Source: Dehalococcoidia bacterium (lineage in GTDB: Bacteria; Chloroflexota; Dehalococcoidia; UBA6926). Taken from it: a DNA stretch of 6,620 nt. Both the position numbers and the translations under genes were made by a program. The stretch is from NCBI GenBank assembly GCA_030754805.1, contig JASLZO010000063.1, positions 1-6,620 on the forward strand, read 5' to 3'. Shown one piece after another: positions 1 through 6,594 of the stretch (positions within the stretch are counted from its first letter, which is position 1; each line of letters begins with the position of its first letter). Under the pieces are notes generated by a model. That model saw only the letters and a program-made list of their open reading frames with translations, did no database searches and had not been told where the DNA came from.

Positions 1-21
1 CGTATGAGAAAGCCTCGTTGA
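1..21 (+). CDS. Possible C-terminal tail of an upstream gene (partial)
   Basis: Reading from base 1 in frame gives Arg-Met-Arg-Lys-Pro-Arg followed by a TGA at 19-21. This stop overlaps the ATG at 21 of the Lrp-family gene (TGATG), the kind of overlap seen between co-translated genes. Only six codons are visible, so no family can be assigned and the frame may be coincidental. If real, the regulator gene is not the first gene of its operon and its promoter lies outside the window. Confidence 0.25.
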   Translation, partial: RMRKPR

Positions 22-503
22 TGGAAGACGTGCTTCGGATATTGGAAAGCGACTCACGCACACCTCCGGAACGGATCGCCCAGATGACGGGCCGGCCCGT
101 CGATGAAGTTCGAGCGATCCTCGAAAAGGCGCTGAAGGACCGGGTGATCCTGTCGTACCGAGCGCAGGTCAACTGGGAAAAACTGGGGGCGGCCCCCGTT
201 TACGCGATTATCGAAGTAAAGCTGGTGCCACAACGCGAGGTGGGTTTCGATTCGGTGGCGTCGCGTATCGCACGGTTCCCGGAAGTACGGACGGCGCACC
301 TGGTATCCGGTGACTACGACCTCGCCGTGCAGGTGGTCGGCGAAACGATCTATGAGATATCGAATTTCGTGAGCAACAAACTGGCCGTGATGGAGGCGGT
401 GCAGGGCACTTCGACCCATTTCATCCTGAAGCGATACAAAGAGGACGGGACGCTGATCGCCGGCGAAGACGGCATAGAGGGGCGACTCCCCCTATCTATT
501 TGA
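21..503 (+). CDS. Lrp/AsnC-family transcriptional regulator
   Basis: A 160-residue DNA-binding regulator expected to sense an amino acid or related small molecule and control nearby metabolic genes. Residues 1-45 form the winged helix-turn-helix, somewhat short at the N-terminus compared with classical Lrp. They are followed by the linker YRAQVNWEKLG (about 46-56) and the RAM/AsnC effector and oligomerisation domain (about 60-140), with the hallmark VSGDYDLAVQV (G97, D98, Y99, D100). The ATG at 21 was chosen; a TTG at 18 directly before it is the alternative. A weak purine stretch, GAGAAAG at 6-12, could serve as ribosome binding site. An aminotransferase starts 15 nt downstream, like the regulator-transaminase pair alaR-alaT (yugG-yugH) of Bacillus. 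Control of that aminotransferase is inferred. Family assignment is firm; the effector is unknown. Confidence 0.93.
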   Translation: MEDVLRILESDSRTPPERIAQMTGRPVDEVRAILEKALKDRVILSYRAQVNWEKLGAAPVYAIIEVKLVPQREVGFDSVASRIARFPEVRTAHLVSGDYDLAVQVVGETIYEISNFVSNKLAVMEAVQGTSTHFILKRYKEDGTLIAGEDGIEGRLPLSI

Positions 504-518
504 CCCGGATGGATCACC

Positions 519-1712
519 TTGACTGAGCCACCCACGCCACGTCGGTCCCGTGTCTCGCAACGCGCTGCCGACATTCCACCGTCGGGAATACGGAAGTTCT
601 TCGACCTACTCGCGTCCACCGAGGGTGTGATCTCGCTGGGAGTGGGCGAACCAGATTTCACCACACCGTGGCACATCCGAGAAGTCGCGATCGACTCGAT
701 CGAGCGCGGGCATACGCACTACACGTCGAACCTTGGAACGCTCGAACTGCGGCGAGAACTGTCCGCCTATCTCGAAAGGCTCTACGGGGTCAGCTACGAC
801 CCCAATACCGAACTGCTAATCACGACCGGCGTCAGTGAGGGGCTTGACCTCTCTCTTCGCGCGATCATCGACCCGGGTGATGAGGTCGTCAGCCCGGAAC
901 CGAGTTATGTCGCATACTTCCCGGTCGTCCATATGGCGGGTGGAAAGTTCGTTCCAGTCCCCACGAAGATGGAAGACGAGTTCCGGGTACGTCCCGAAGA
1001 GATCGAGCGAAAGTTGACCGACCGTTCCAAGGGTTTGTTGATCAATAACCCATCGAATCCGACGGGTTCTGTCCTGGACATGACGACCGCTGAAGGGGTC
1101 GCAGACCTCGCCGAGAAGCACGACCTGATCGTTCTCGCCGACGAGATCTACGACCGACTCGTGTACGAGGAAGATGGACACGTGTTCTTCGCGGCGCTCA
1201 CGGGGATGCGGGACCGGACCATCACCCTTGGTGGGTTCTCGAAGGCGTATGCGATGACCGGTTGGCGGGTCGGGTATGTTGCAGCGCCGGCAGAAATCAT
1301 CGCGGCTATGACCAAGGTCCATCAATACACGATGATGTCGGCGCCGACGGTCTCTCAAGAAGCGGCCGTAGAAGCTCTGCGGAACGGCGAGTCCGACGTT
1401 CAGACAATGCTGGAGGCGTACGGGCAGCGGAGGCGCCTGCTCGTCGAAGGGCTGCGGCACATCGGGTTGCCGTGCGTCGACCCGGGCGGTGCGTTCTATG
1501 CGTTCCCATCGATCGCCCCCACCGGCATGACGTCGGAGGAATTCGCAGAGAAGCTATTGGTGGAAGAGAAGGTAGCCGTTGTGCCCGGGAGTGTATTCGG
1601 GGAGTCGGGCGAAGGCTTCGTACGCTGCTGCTATGCTGCCAGCATCGAGGATCTGGAAGAGGCGCTCGAACGGATGGGGCGGTTCGTGTCCCGACACCGG
1701 AAGGGCACCTGA
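519..1712 (+). CDS. PLP-dependent aminotransferase, class I/II (alanine/aromatic-type)
   Basis: A cytoplasmic 397-residue fold-type I aminotransferase that moves an amino group between an amino acid and a 2-keto acid through pyridoxal phosphate. The visible landmarks are LGVGEPDFTTP near residue 40, the NNPSNPTG motif with the PLP-contacting N180, ADEIYDRL with D208 (pyridine nitrogen) and Y211, the Schiff-base lysine K242 in GGFSKAYAMTGWRVGY, and the substrate-carboxylate arginine R369 in FVRCCYA. Length and motifs match complete family members of the subgroup that includes alanine, aromatic and kynurenine transaminases; the substrate cannot be read from sequence. The TTG at 519 is the only reasonable start, because an in-frame stop lies at 501-503 and no ATG or GTG follows early. 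It has no good Shine-Dalgarno sequence, so translation is probably coupled to the regulator gene 15 nt upstream. Confidence 0.95.
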   Translation: MTEPPTPRRSRVSQRAADIPPSGIRKFFDLLASTEGVISLGVGEPDFTTPWHIREVAIDSIERGHTHYTSNLGTLELRRELSAYLERLYGVSYDPNTELLITTGVSEGLDLSLRAIIDPGDEVVSPEPSYVAYFPVVHMAGGKFVPVPTKMEDEFRVRPEEIERKLTDRSKGLLINNPSNPTGSVLDMTTAEGVADLAEKHDLIVLADEIYDRLVYEEDGHVFFAALTGMRDRTITLGGFSKAYAMTGWRVGYVAAPAEIIAAMTKVHQYTMMSAPTVSQEAAVEALRNGESDVQTMLEAYGQRRRLLVEGLRHIGLPCVDPGGAFYAFPSIAPTGMTSEEFAEKLLVEEKVAVVPGSVFGESGEGFVRCCYAASIEDLEEALERMGRFVSRHRKGT

Positions 1713-1724
1713 AGGGACGTCCCT
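1713..1724. promoter_or_regulatory. 12-bp perfect palindrome AGGGACGTCCCT
   Basis: The sequence AGGGACGTCCCT reads identically on both strands and starts at the first base after the aminotransferase stop codon, inside the 48-nt gap before the hydrolase gene. It could be a protein-binding half-site pair or a very small hairpin (4-bp stem, 4-nt loop). There is no following T-run, so an intrinsic terminator is unlikely. Function is not established, and a chance palindrome is possible. Confidence 0.25.
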
Positions 1725-1748
1725 CCCAAGCTGCAGACCGTCTGGCTC

Positions 1749-1754
1749 GAGGAG
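1749..1754 (+). promoter_or_regulatory. Ribosome binding site of the alpha/beta hydrolase gene
   Basis: GAGGAG lies 6 nt upstream of the ATG at 1761, a near-ideal Shine-Dalgarno sequence and spacing. It fixes the start of the hydrolase and suggests independent translation initiation here, unlike the weakly signalled aminotransferase start. Confidence 0.75.
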
Positions 1755-1760
1755 CGAACG

Positions 1761-2531
1761 ATGAGCGCGTCTGGCCCCGATGACACGCGAGACTTATCCG
1801 GCAGCGAACAACCCTTGAATGACGGAGGGTCGATCGGCGAGGAAGATCTCGTCATCAACTTCACCGGAGTGTCGGCCCGGCCACGTGACGCCGGGGAACT
1901 CGACATCCTCCTGGAGACCACGCGGGGAGCGATACCCGGGATTCTCCACCCCTGCGAGGGCGAAGATGGCGTGGTCATCTTTATCGGTGGAGGGCGAGCC
2001 CTCAAAGGGCCCGCGGATGGCATCTACGAACGCTTGGCCACCGAGTTCATGACCGAAGGAATCACATCCCTGCGGCTGGGTGAACGCCGCCCCGGTGTCT
2101 TTATCGAAAGCGTCGGTGACGTTCTTGCTGGACTGTCGTTCCTCAAGGGAATCGGTGCGAAACGTGTTGCCCTGGTCGGCCATTCGTTCAACGGAGCTGT
2201 GGCCATAAAGGCAGCGGAATTCTCAAAGATGGTGGTCGCGGTTGGGGCCCTGTCGGCACAGACGTACGGTGCCCAAGACGTCGCGCAAATCACGCCAAGA
2301 AACCTGCTGATCGTCCACGGAAAGGAGGACGACGTGCTCTCGCCCGATGAAGCCCAACGGATCTATGACTGGGCCGAAGAACCGAAAGAACTGGTTTTGT
2401 ACAAGGGCGCCAACCATGGACTCCGCGAGGCGAAAGGCCCTCTGTACAAGAAACTCAAGGGATGGTTGAAGGAACGGGTCGGGCCCTCCGGCGGTGAGCC
2501 TATGAATGTGGCAGCGGAGGATGTTTCGTGA
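1761..2531 (+). CDS. Alpha/beta hydrolase, dienelactone-hydrolase-like
   Basis: A 256-residue serine hydrolase with a complete apparent catalytic triad. The nucleophile is S142 in the elbow LVGHSFNGA, the acid is probably D190 in the loop HGKEDDVLSP, and the base is H219 in KGANHGL. The strand and loop VIFIGGGRALKGP (about 71-83) fits the oxyanion-hole region. The first 45 or so residues are acidic and polar, with no signal peptide or membrane segment, so the enzyme should be cytoplasmic. It probably cleaves a small ester, lactone or thioester, but the substrate is not evident. The start is supported by GAGGAG at 1749-1754. The stop TGA overlaps the GTG start of the following dehydrogenase by 4 nt, so the two enzymes are likely made together and may act in one pathway. 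Confidence 0.88.
   Translation: MSASGPDDTRDLSGSEQPLNDGGSIGEEDLVINFTGVSARPRDAGELDILLETTRGAIPGILHPCEGEDGVVIFIGGGRALKGPADGIYERLATEFMTEGITSLRLGERRPGVFIESVGDVLAGLSFLKGIGAKRVALVGHSFNGAVAIKAAEFSKMVVAVGALSAQTYGAQDVAQITPRNLLIVHGKEDDVLSPDEAQRIYDWAEEPKELVLYKGANHGLREAKGPLYKKLKGWLKERVGPSGGEPMNVAAEDVS
2516..2520 (+). promoter_or_regulatory. Ribosome binding site of the SDR gene
   Basis: GGAGG lies inside the 3' end of the hydrolase gene, 7 nt before the GTG at 2528. Together with the GTGA stop/start overlap it supports the GTG start and translational coupling of hydrolase and SDR. Confidence 0.75.
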
Positions 2532-3307
2532 CGTTTTCGGGCCGCACGGCAATCGTGACAGGGGCGGGACGCGGAATCGGCCGTGCCGTCGCGATCGAAC
2601 TCGCAAGCGAAGGGGCCGCGGTCGTTGTGGCGGCGAAGACCGAAGCCGAATTGGGCGAAACGGTTGCCCAGATCAATAAAGCAGGATACGAAGCTCTTGC
2701 TATCCCGACCGATGTGTCCTCGCTCGACGGGATCGAACGCCTCATGAAAACGACTGAGGACTGGAAGGGGCAGCCAGACATCCTGGTAAACAACGCAGGG
2801 ATCCGAGGCCCATTGGGGTTCATTCAGAACATTGAGCCGGAGGAGTTCGAACGGGTTTTCGCGGTGAACGTGTTCGGGACATTCATGGGTATCCGCGCTG
2901 CGCTTCCAGGAATGGTGCACCGCCAGTGGGGAAGAATCATCAATTTTTCGGGCGGCGGCGCGTGGAACGGAATCCGGGGGGGCGGACCGTATGGAGCCTC
3001 GAAATCGGCGGTCGAAGGGATGTCCCGAACGATCGCGATTGAAGCCCAACGGTTCAACGTCACGTGCAACGTGATTCAGCCGGGTCGAGTGGACACAGCG
3101 ACATTTCCGATTCTCGAAGTGGAGCGGGGAGGGGGGCCGGCGGTCGGCCCCGAGCACGCAGCTCGATGCGTTGCGTGGCTGTGCACCGATGAGGCGGCAG
3201 ACGTGACCGGAACGACGATCAATGCGGTCCGATGGGACCAGGAGCGGGAGTCGGGGGCCGGCGCGCGTCAGGCGGTCGAAACGGCTGGAACCAAGGGTTT
3301 GGCGTAG
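2528..3307 (+). CDS. Short-chain dehydrogenase/reductase (classical SDR)
   Basis: A 259-residue NAD(P)-dependent oxidoreductase of the classical SDR type. The cofactor site is TGAGRGIG (residues 11-18). The aspartate for the adenine ring is in TDV (D62), and NNAG is at 88-91. The catalytic tetrad is complete: N114, S141 (INFSGGG), and Y155 and K159 (YGASK). PGRVDT (185-190) is the usual PG motif after strand 6. Residue K37 and the lack of an acidic residue at the end of strand 2 hint at NADP(H), but this is inference. The segment between PGRVDT and GPEHAARCVAWL is short and glycine-rich. The last 23 or so residues after W236 are polar and do not show the common C-terminal DGG ending. The gene overlaps the hydrolase by 4 nt and probably works on a related alcohol/ketone substrate, which is unknown. 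Confidence 0.92.
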   Translation: MTFSGRTAIVTGAGRGIGRAVAIELASEGAAVVVAAKTEAELGETVAQINKAGYEALAIPTDVSSLDGIERLMKTTEDWKGQPDILVNNAGIRGPLGFIQNIEPEEFERVFAVNVFGTFMGIRAALPGMVHRQWGRIINFSGGGAWNGIRGGGPYGASKSAVEGMSRTIAIEAQRFNVTCNVIQPGRVDTATFPILEVERGGGPAVGPEHAARCVAWLCTDEAADVTGTTINAVRWDQERESGAGARQAVETAGTKGLA

Positions 3308-3325
3308 CGACCTGATCCCCCCTTC
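3308..3325. other. Convergent junction between the two gene groups
   Basis: Only 18 nt separate the SDR stop (TAG, 3305-3307) from the thymidylate kinase stop (TAG on the minus strand, 3326-3328). The gap is C-rich on the plus strand (a CCCCCC run) and shows no convincing inverted repeat with a T-run. Termination for both transcripts must therefore use another mechanism or lie within the opposing genes. Confidence 0.6.
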
Positions 3326-4003
3326 CTATGGCAATGGCTGGAAGAGCGGCAGGAGCGGTTTGACCTTTTTCCAGATGGCTTCTGCCACGGTTTCGGTGGG
3401 GTCGCAGGCGTCGATAATCATGAAGCGGTCCGCGTTGGATGCAGCGATCTCGAGGTAGCCCTGTCTGACCCGCTGGTGGAACTCGAGACCTTGCTGCTCC
3501 ATGCGGTGTTCCGCGCCACGGGATCGATTGAGCCCCTCCTCCGGGGGGATGTCAAGGAGAAAGGTCAGGGATGGCGCGAGGCCTCCCGTTGCGACGCCGT
3601 TGGCATTCATCACGACATCGAGAGGGAGTCCACGGCCATACCCCTGATAGGCAGTCGTCGAGTCGGCGAATCGGTCGCATACCACGATCTGTCCGGCCTT
3701 CAGCGCGGGTGCTATCTCCTGGGCAACTAACTGCGTTCGGGCGGCTTCGAAGAGGAATAGCTCGGCGAGCGGCTCGAGTGGTTGCTCGCCCGGTGCACCG
3801 ACCCAATCTTTGTAAAAGCGCCGGAGCCTTCGCGACGAAGGGTCTTGGAGGAGAGCATAAATCTCGTCCCCGAAGGGGGTCCCTCCTGGCTCTCTGAGTT
3901 TGACCACTGAGCGTCCCGACTCTTCCAAACGCCGTGCGAGAGAAGCGGCCTGCGTGGACTTTCCAGCCCCTTCGCCGCCCTCGAAGGTGAGAAAGATGCT
4001 CAT
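3326..4003 (-). CDS. tmk: Thymidylate kinase (dTMP kinase)
   Basis: A 225-residue cytoplasmic kinase that phosphorylates dTMP to dTDP with ATP, an essential step in dTTP synthesis. The P-loop is EGGEGAGKST (8-17, with K15). The REPGG dTMP-site motif is at 37-41, the DRF version of the DR(Y/F) motif at 110-112, and the STTAYQGYGRG segment at 115-125. The LID region NRSRGAEHRMEQQGLEFHQRV (159-179) carries several arginines, as in the E. coli type, where the LID rather than the P-loop supplies the catalytic arginine. The ATG at 4003 was chosen because it sits directly before the P-loop strand. Longer in-frame starts would run into the upstream ATPase gene. Residues about 54-77 hold an extra stretch not typical of the family. 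The gene lies 19 nt after the R3H ATPase and has no clear Shine-Dalgarno sequence. Confidence 0.95.
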   Translation of the reverse strand: MSIFLTFEGGEGAGKSTQAASLARRLEESGRSVVKLREPGGTPFGDEIYALLQDPSSRRLRRFYKDWVGAPGEQPLEPLAELFLFEAARTQLVAQEIAPALKAGQIVVCDRFADSTTAYQGYGRGLPLDVVMNANGVATGGLAPSLTFLLDIPPEEGLNRSRGAEHRMEQQGLEFHQRVRQGYLEIAASNADRFMIIDACDPTETVAEAIWKKVKPLLPLFQPLP

Positions 4004-4022
4004 GTTGTGCGAACCGTGCGGA

Positions 4023-5630
4023 TCAATCGCGCTGGCTCGCGCGGTAGAGGCGGACGCGCCGGTTCGGTTCACGGCCGTTCGAGAGCGATCCGAGGCTCCT
4101 CTCATCAGCCATCTGGTGCTGGAGACGACGGATATAGGCGTTCTGCGGGTTCAGTTCGATCTCGTCCGTCTCGCCGGACTGGATGCGTGACGCGGCTTGC
4201 TCGGTCTCTTCCAGTACGTCGTCCATGGGTTCCTGAAAACCTCGCGCTGATGCGATCGAGGTGAGTGCTTGTTCAAGCTGAACGGGCGAGTTCTTCCGCA
4301 GGACGTAGACAGGGACTCGAGCTTCCTCGGCGGCGTGCAACGGTCTGGGTTTTCGTCGGTATAGCTGCTTAGTGGTGAGGACCACGTCCGCACCCTGGAC
4401 CGAATCGACGACCCGGAACGGCATGCGAAGCGAGTGGACGGTTTCCTCCAACTTCCCGCGACCGATGCCATACCCGTAGATATCGGTCGTCCCCTCCTTC
4501 ACCTTCTCGTCGGAGGAGGCGTCGTACTTCGGTTCGTCGTCCGACTGGAAGAGGCTCTTTGGGACCGGCGGACTGCCAGTCGTCGACGGAGTCTCGTCCT
4601 TGAGCACCTCACCCTTGGTCGAGATCCTGCGGACCTGTGGCCGCGGCGGCGCGCCGCGGAGTAGCACATCGACTGTTCGTCCAACGTCAGGGTGGATGGC
4701 GACCTGTTGGCGATCATGGATTTCAACGACAACGTCGAATGTCGGCGGCGCCTTTCTTTCAAGGATCGACTTCTGGGTTCGGCGACGGCGCGCCTCGATA
4801 TCTCCAAGAGTGACGGCCTGAATCCCGCCGACGAGGTCGGAGAGGGTCGGGTTCATCACGAGGTTTTCCAGGGTCGTGCCATGGGCGGTACCGATCAACT
4901 GGACACCACGTTCGGCAATCGTCCGTGCTGCCGCAGCCTCGGCTTCCGTCCCAATCTCATCGATAACGATCACTTCGGGCATGTGATTCTCCACTGCCTC
5001 GATCATCACGTGATGTTGGAGGTGGGGTTGGGGGACTTGCATCCGGCGAGCGTGGCCCAAGGAAGGGTGGGGGATGTCACCGTCGCCCGCGATCTCGTTT
5101 GACGTGTCGACGATGATTACCCGCTTGTTGAAGTCGTTGGCGAGGACACGGGCGATCTCACGAAGCATCGTGGTCTTCCCGACGCCCGGGCGCCCAAGGA
5201 GCAAAATGCTCTGGTTCGATGTGACTAGGTCTTCGATGATCCGCATGGTGCCGAAAACGGCCCGACCGACTCGGCAAGTAATACCGACGATGCGCCCCTG
5301 CCGATTCCGAATGCAAGAGATGCGATGGAGCGTGCGTTCGATGCCGGCGCGGTTGTCGTCGTTGAACTCGCCGACCCGAGTGACGACATAGTCGATCTGC
5401 TCAGGAGTTACTTCGAGGGGACTCAAACGCTGTTCGCCGTCTGCGTAGCGCGCCTCTGGTATTCGCCCCAGGTCCATCACGACCTCCAGCAGTTCCGGTC
5501 GTGATACTCCTTCCTCCCGCAACGGGTCGACGATGTGAGGCGGAATCGCATTCAGAAGCGCGTCCAGATCGTCGATAGATTCGAACTCGAGATCGACGCC
5601 GTTGGTTGTCAGTTTCTCCCCTCCCACCAT
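4023..5630 (-). CDS. SpoIIIAA-like P-loop ATPase with C-terminal R3H domain
   Basis: A 535-residue protein of the family annotated as single-stranded nucleic acid binding R3H or Ycf45/SpoIIIAA-like. The RecA/secretion-type ATPase core has Walker A GRPGVGKTT (146-154), Walker B VIVIDEIG (220-227) and the GTAHGTTLENLV segment (247-258). An acidic, serine/proline-rich linker (about 338-380) follows. Next is a small alpha/beta domain starting DIYGYGIGRGKLEE (383-396) and ending YVLRKNSPVQLEQAL (442-456). The C-terminal R3H domain (about 490-530) carries R501 and H505 in IRRLQHQ and the ending NGREPNRRVRLY. The role is probably ATP-driven nucleic-acid handling, but the physiological function is unclear. 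The ATG at 5630 lies 16 nt after the preceding stop; an in-frame ATG at 5768 would overlap that gene by over 100 nt. GGGAGGGGAG falls inside the first codons, so the exact start is not certain. Confidence 0.92.
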   Translation of the reverse strand: MVGGEKLTTNGVDLEFESIDDLDALLNAIPPHIVDPLREEGVSRPELLEVVMDLGRIPEARYADGEQRLSPLEVTPEQIDYVVTRVGEFNDDNRAGIERTLHRISCIRNRQGRIVGITCRVGRAVFGTMRIIEDLVTSNQSILLLGRPGVGKTTMLREIARVLANDFNKRVIIVDTSNEIAGDGDIPHPSLGHARRMQVPQPHLQHHVMIEAVENHMPEVIVIDEIGTEAEAAAARTIAERGVQLIGTAHGTTLENLVMNPTLSDLVGGIQAVTLGDIEARRRRTQKSILERKAPPTFDVVVEIHDRQQVAIHPDVGRTVDVLLRGAPPRPQVRRISTKGEVLKDETPSTTGSPPVPKSLFQSDDEPKYDASSDEKVKEGTTDIYGYGIGRGKLEETVHSLRMPFRVVDSVQGADVVLTTKQLYRRKPRPLHAAEEARVPVYVLRKNSPVQLEQALTSIASARGFQEPMDDVLEETEQAASRIQSGETDEIELNPQNAYIRRLQHQMADERSLGSLSNGREPNRRVRLYRASQRD

Positions 5631-5646
5631 ACGTGGTCTGGATCCG

Positions 5647-6594
5647 TCACACAGGCGCCGGCATGAAGCTGTTTTCAGTTGCGCGATCACGGATGTGGTG
5701 GATGAGGTTGAGGAACCGCCCCTGGTACCGGAGCCCAGCGTCTTCGACCATCCGGGCCACCAAATCATCGTTGCTTGAGACGACGGCAGCGAGTGGCTTC
5801 CCCTTTGCGGCCACGAGCGCCAGGGAGAGCACGGGTTCGATCAACTCAGTACGCCGGTCCGGATGGAAGACCGCTTGAACGAGACTCTGGCCCGACGAAC
5901 CGACCCCCGTCCGAAGCCATGCGACTGGTTGTCCGCCGGAGTCGAACACCGTGTCCTTGACGTTTCTCATTCCCTGTGACCTGACCGACGTCGTATCGTT
6001 CCATTCGCGGAATGTAAGACCCTCCGCCGTGCGGATGAAAACCGGATTGGCGGCAGTGTAGAGGCGGAATAGAGAATATTCATCTTCCGGTATTTTCGAA
6101 TGGGCGGCGACATCGAGCGGGAGAGGCAAAGCGCCCCCCAAGGTTCGTGTACTCGATGTGCAGAAAATCGACTCTTCTTTGTAGCGACGGTAGCCAGCTT
6201 CATACGCTGAGCCTACCGCGTCGTCGTCCTCAGCGAGGCGCAGGATGATGCGTTCGGCGCCTGTTCGAACCAACGAAACGTCAGCTCGGGCCAACAACTC
6301 TGCAGACGTGTGTCGTGATTCCGTACCGACCAGGAGTTGATCGACCTCCCAGGTGGCCATGCCGCGCAAACCTCGAAGGACCACTAGGCCCCGTAACTCC
6401 CGGCCTTTCGCGAGGATGAGAGGCTGGACCGTCCTTCCCCGCTTGGGGAACCAGGAAGAAACAGCGGCGCGCGAAACCCAAACCCTTCTGGCGTCTGCGC
6501 CGAGCTCGTGGCCCGGATGAGCGAGATTTGGTGTTGCCTGCGCGGCGAACCGGAGTAGGCCGGCCAAGTCCGTTGGGTTTGCGACACGGAACAA
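5647..6594 (-). CDS. Putative tandem GNAT-like protein, 5' end uncertain
   Basis: I do not recognise a named family. The 315-residue product appears to contain two halves of GNAT acetyltransferase type. Half one (about 1-150) opens FRVANPTDLAGLLRFA, like many GNAT N-termini. It continues with a strand GLVVLRG and WEVDQLLV, then a helix and LRLAEDDDAVGSAYEAGYRRY, which matches the usual GNAT ending. Half two (about 170-315) has GQPVAWLRTG and LVQAVFHPD strands and ends DLVARMVEDAGLRYQGRFLNLIHHI. The canonical acetyl-CoA loop (Q/RxxGxG/A) is not obvious in either half, so activity is doubtful. The start given is TTG at 6594, with no Shine-Dalgarno sequence. The frame stays open to the window edge (base 6618), so the true start may lie outside. 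It precedes the R3H ATPase by 16 nt, suggesting one operon with it and tmk. Confidence 0.55.
   Translation of the reverse strand: MFRVANPTDLAGLLRFAAQATPNLAHPGHELGADARRVWVSRAAVSSWFPKRGRTVQPLILAKGRELRGLVVLRGLRGMATWEVDQLLVGTESRHTSAELLARADVSLVRTGAERIILRLAEDDDAVGSAYEAGYRRYKEESIFCTSSTRTLGGALPLPLDVAAHSKIPEDEYSLFRLYTAANPVFIRTAEGLTFREWNDTTSVRSQGMRNVKDTVFDSGGQPVAWLRTGVGSSGQSLVQAVFHPDRRTELIEPVLSLALVAAKGKPLAAVVSSNDDLVARMVEDAGLRYQGRFLNLIHHIRDRATENSFMPAPV

Noticed and set aside
511..523. GGATCACCTTG, resembling the 3' end of 16S rRNA (GGATCACCTCCTT)
   Set aside because: The match is short, no other rRNA sequence surrounds it, and it lies between two tightly spaced protein genes. It is a chance resemblance.
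509..526. A five-codon mini-ORF (ATG at 509, stop at 524) overlapping the aminotransferase start, considered as a leader peptide
   Set aside because: It is very short, has no ribosome binding site, contains no run of a regulatory amino acid, and has no associated attenuator hairpin.
816..1460. A minus-strand open frame of 214 codons within the aminotransferase gene
   Set aside because: It lies entirely opposite a gene with complete catalytic motifs and reads as an arginine/aspartate-rich antisense shadow without recognisable features.
1262..1783. A plus-strand frame of 173 codons overlapping the end of the aminotransferase and the start of the hydrolase
   Set aside because: It is highly arginine-rich and low in complexity, overlaps two real genes in another frame, and contains no motif.
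2363..3157. A long minus-strand open frame (about 264 codons) opposite the hydrolase and SDR genes
   Set aside because: It is as long as the SDR itself but shows no domain motif, spans two well-supported genes, and has the arginine/histidine/proline-rich composition typical of antisense frames in GC-rich DNA.
3280..3345. Possible bidirectional terminator at the convergent junction
   Set aside because: Only a 4-bp CCAA/TTGG stem could be drawn, with no T-run on either strand.
4004..4105. Extended N-terminus for thymidylate kinase starting at 4105
   Set aside because: The extra 34 residues are low-complexity, overlap the R3H ATPase coding region, and precede the normal start immediately before the P-loop strand.
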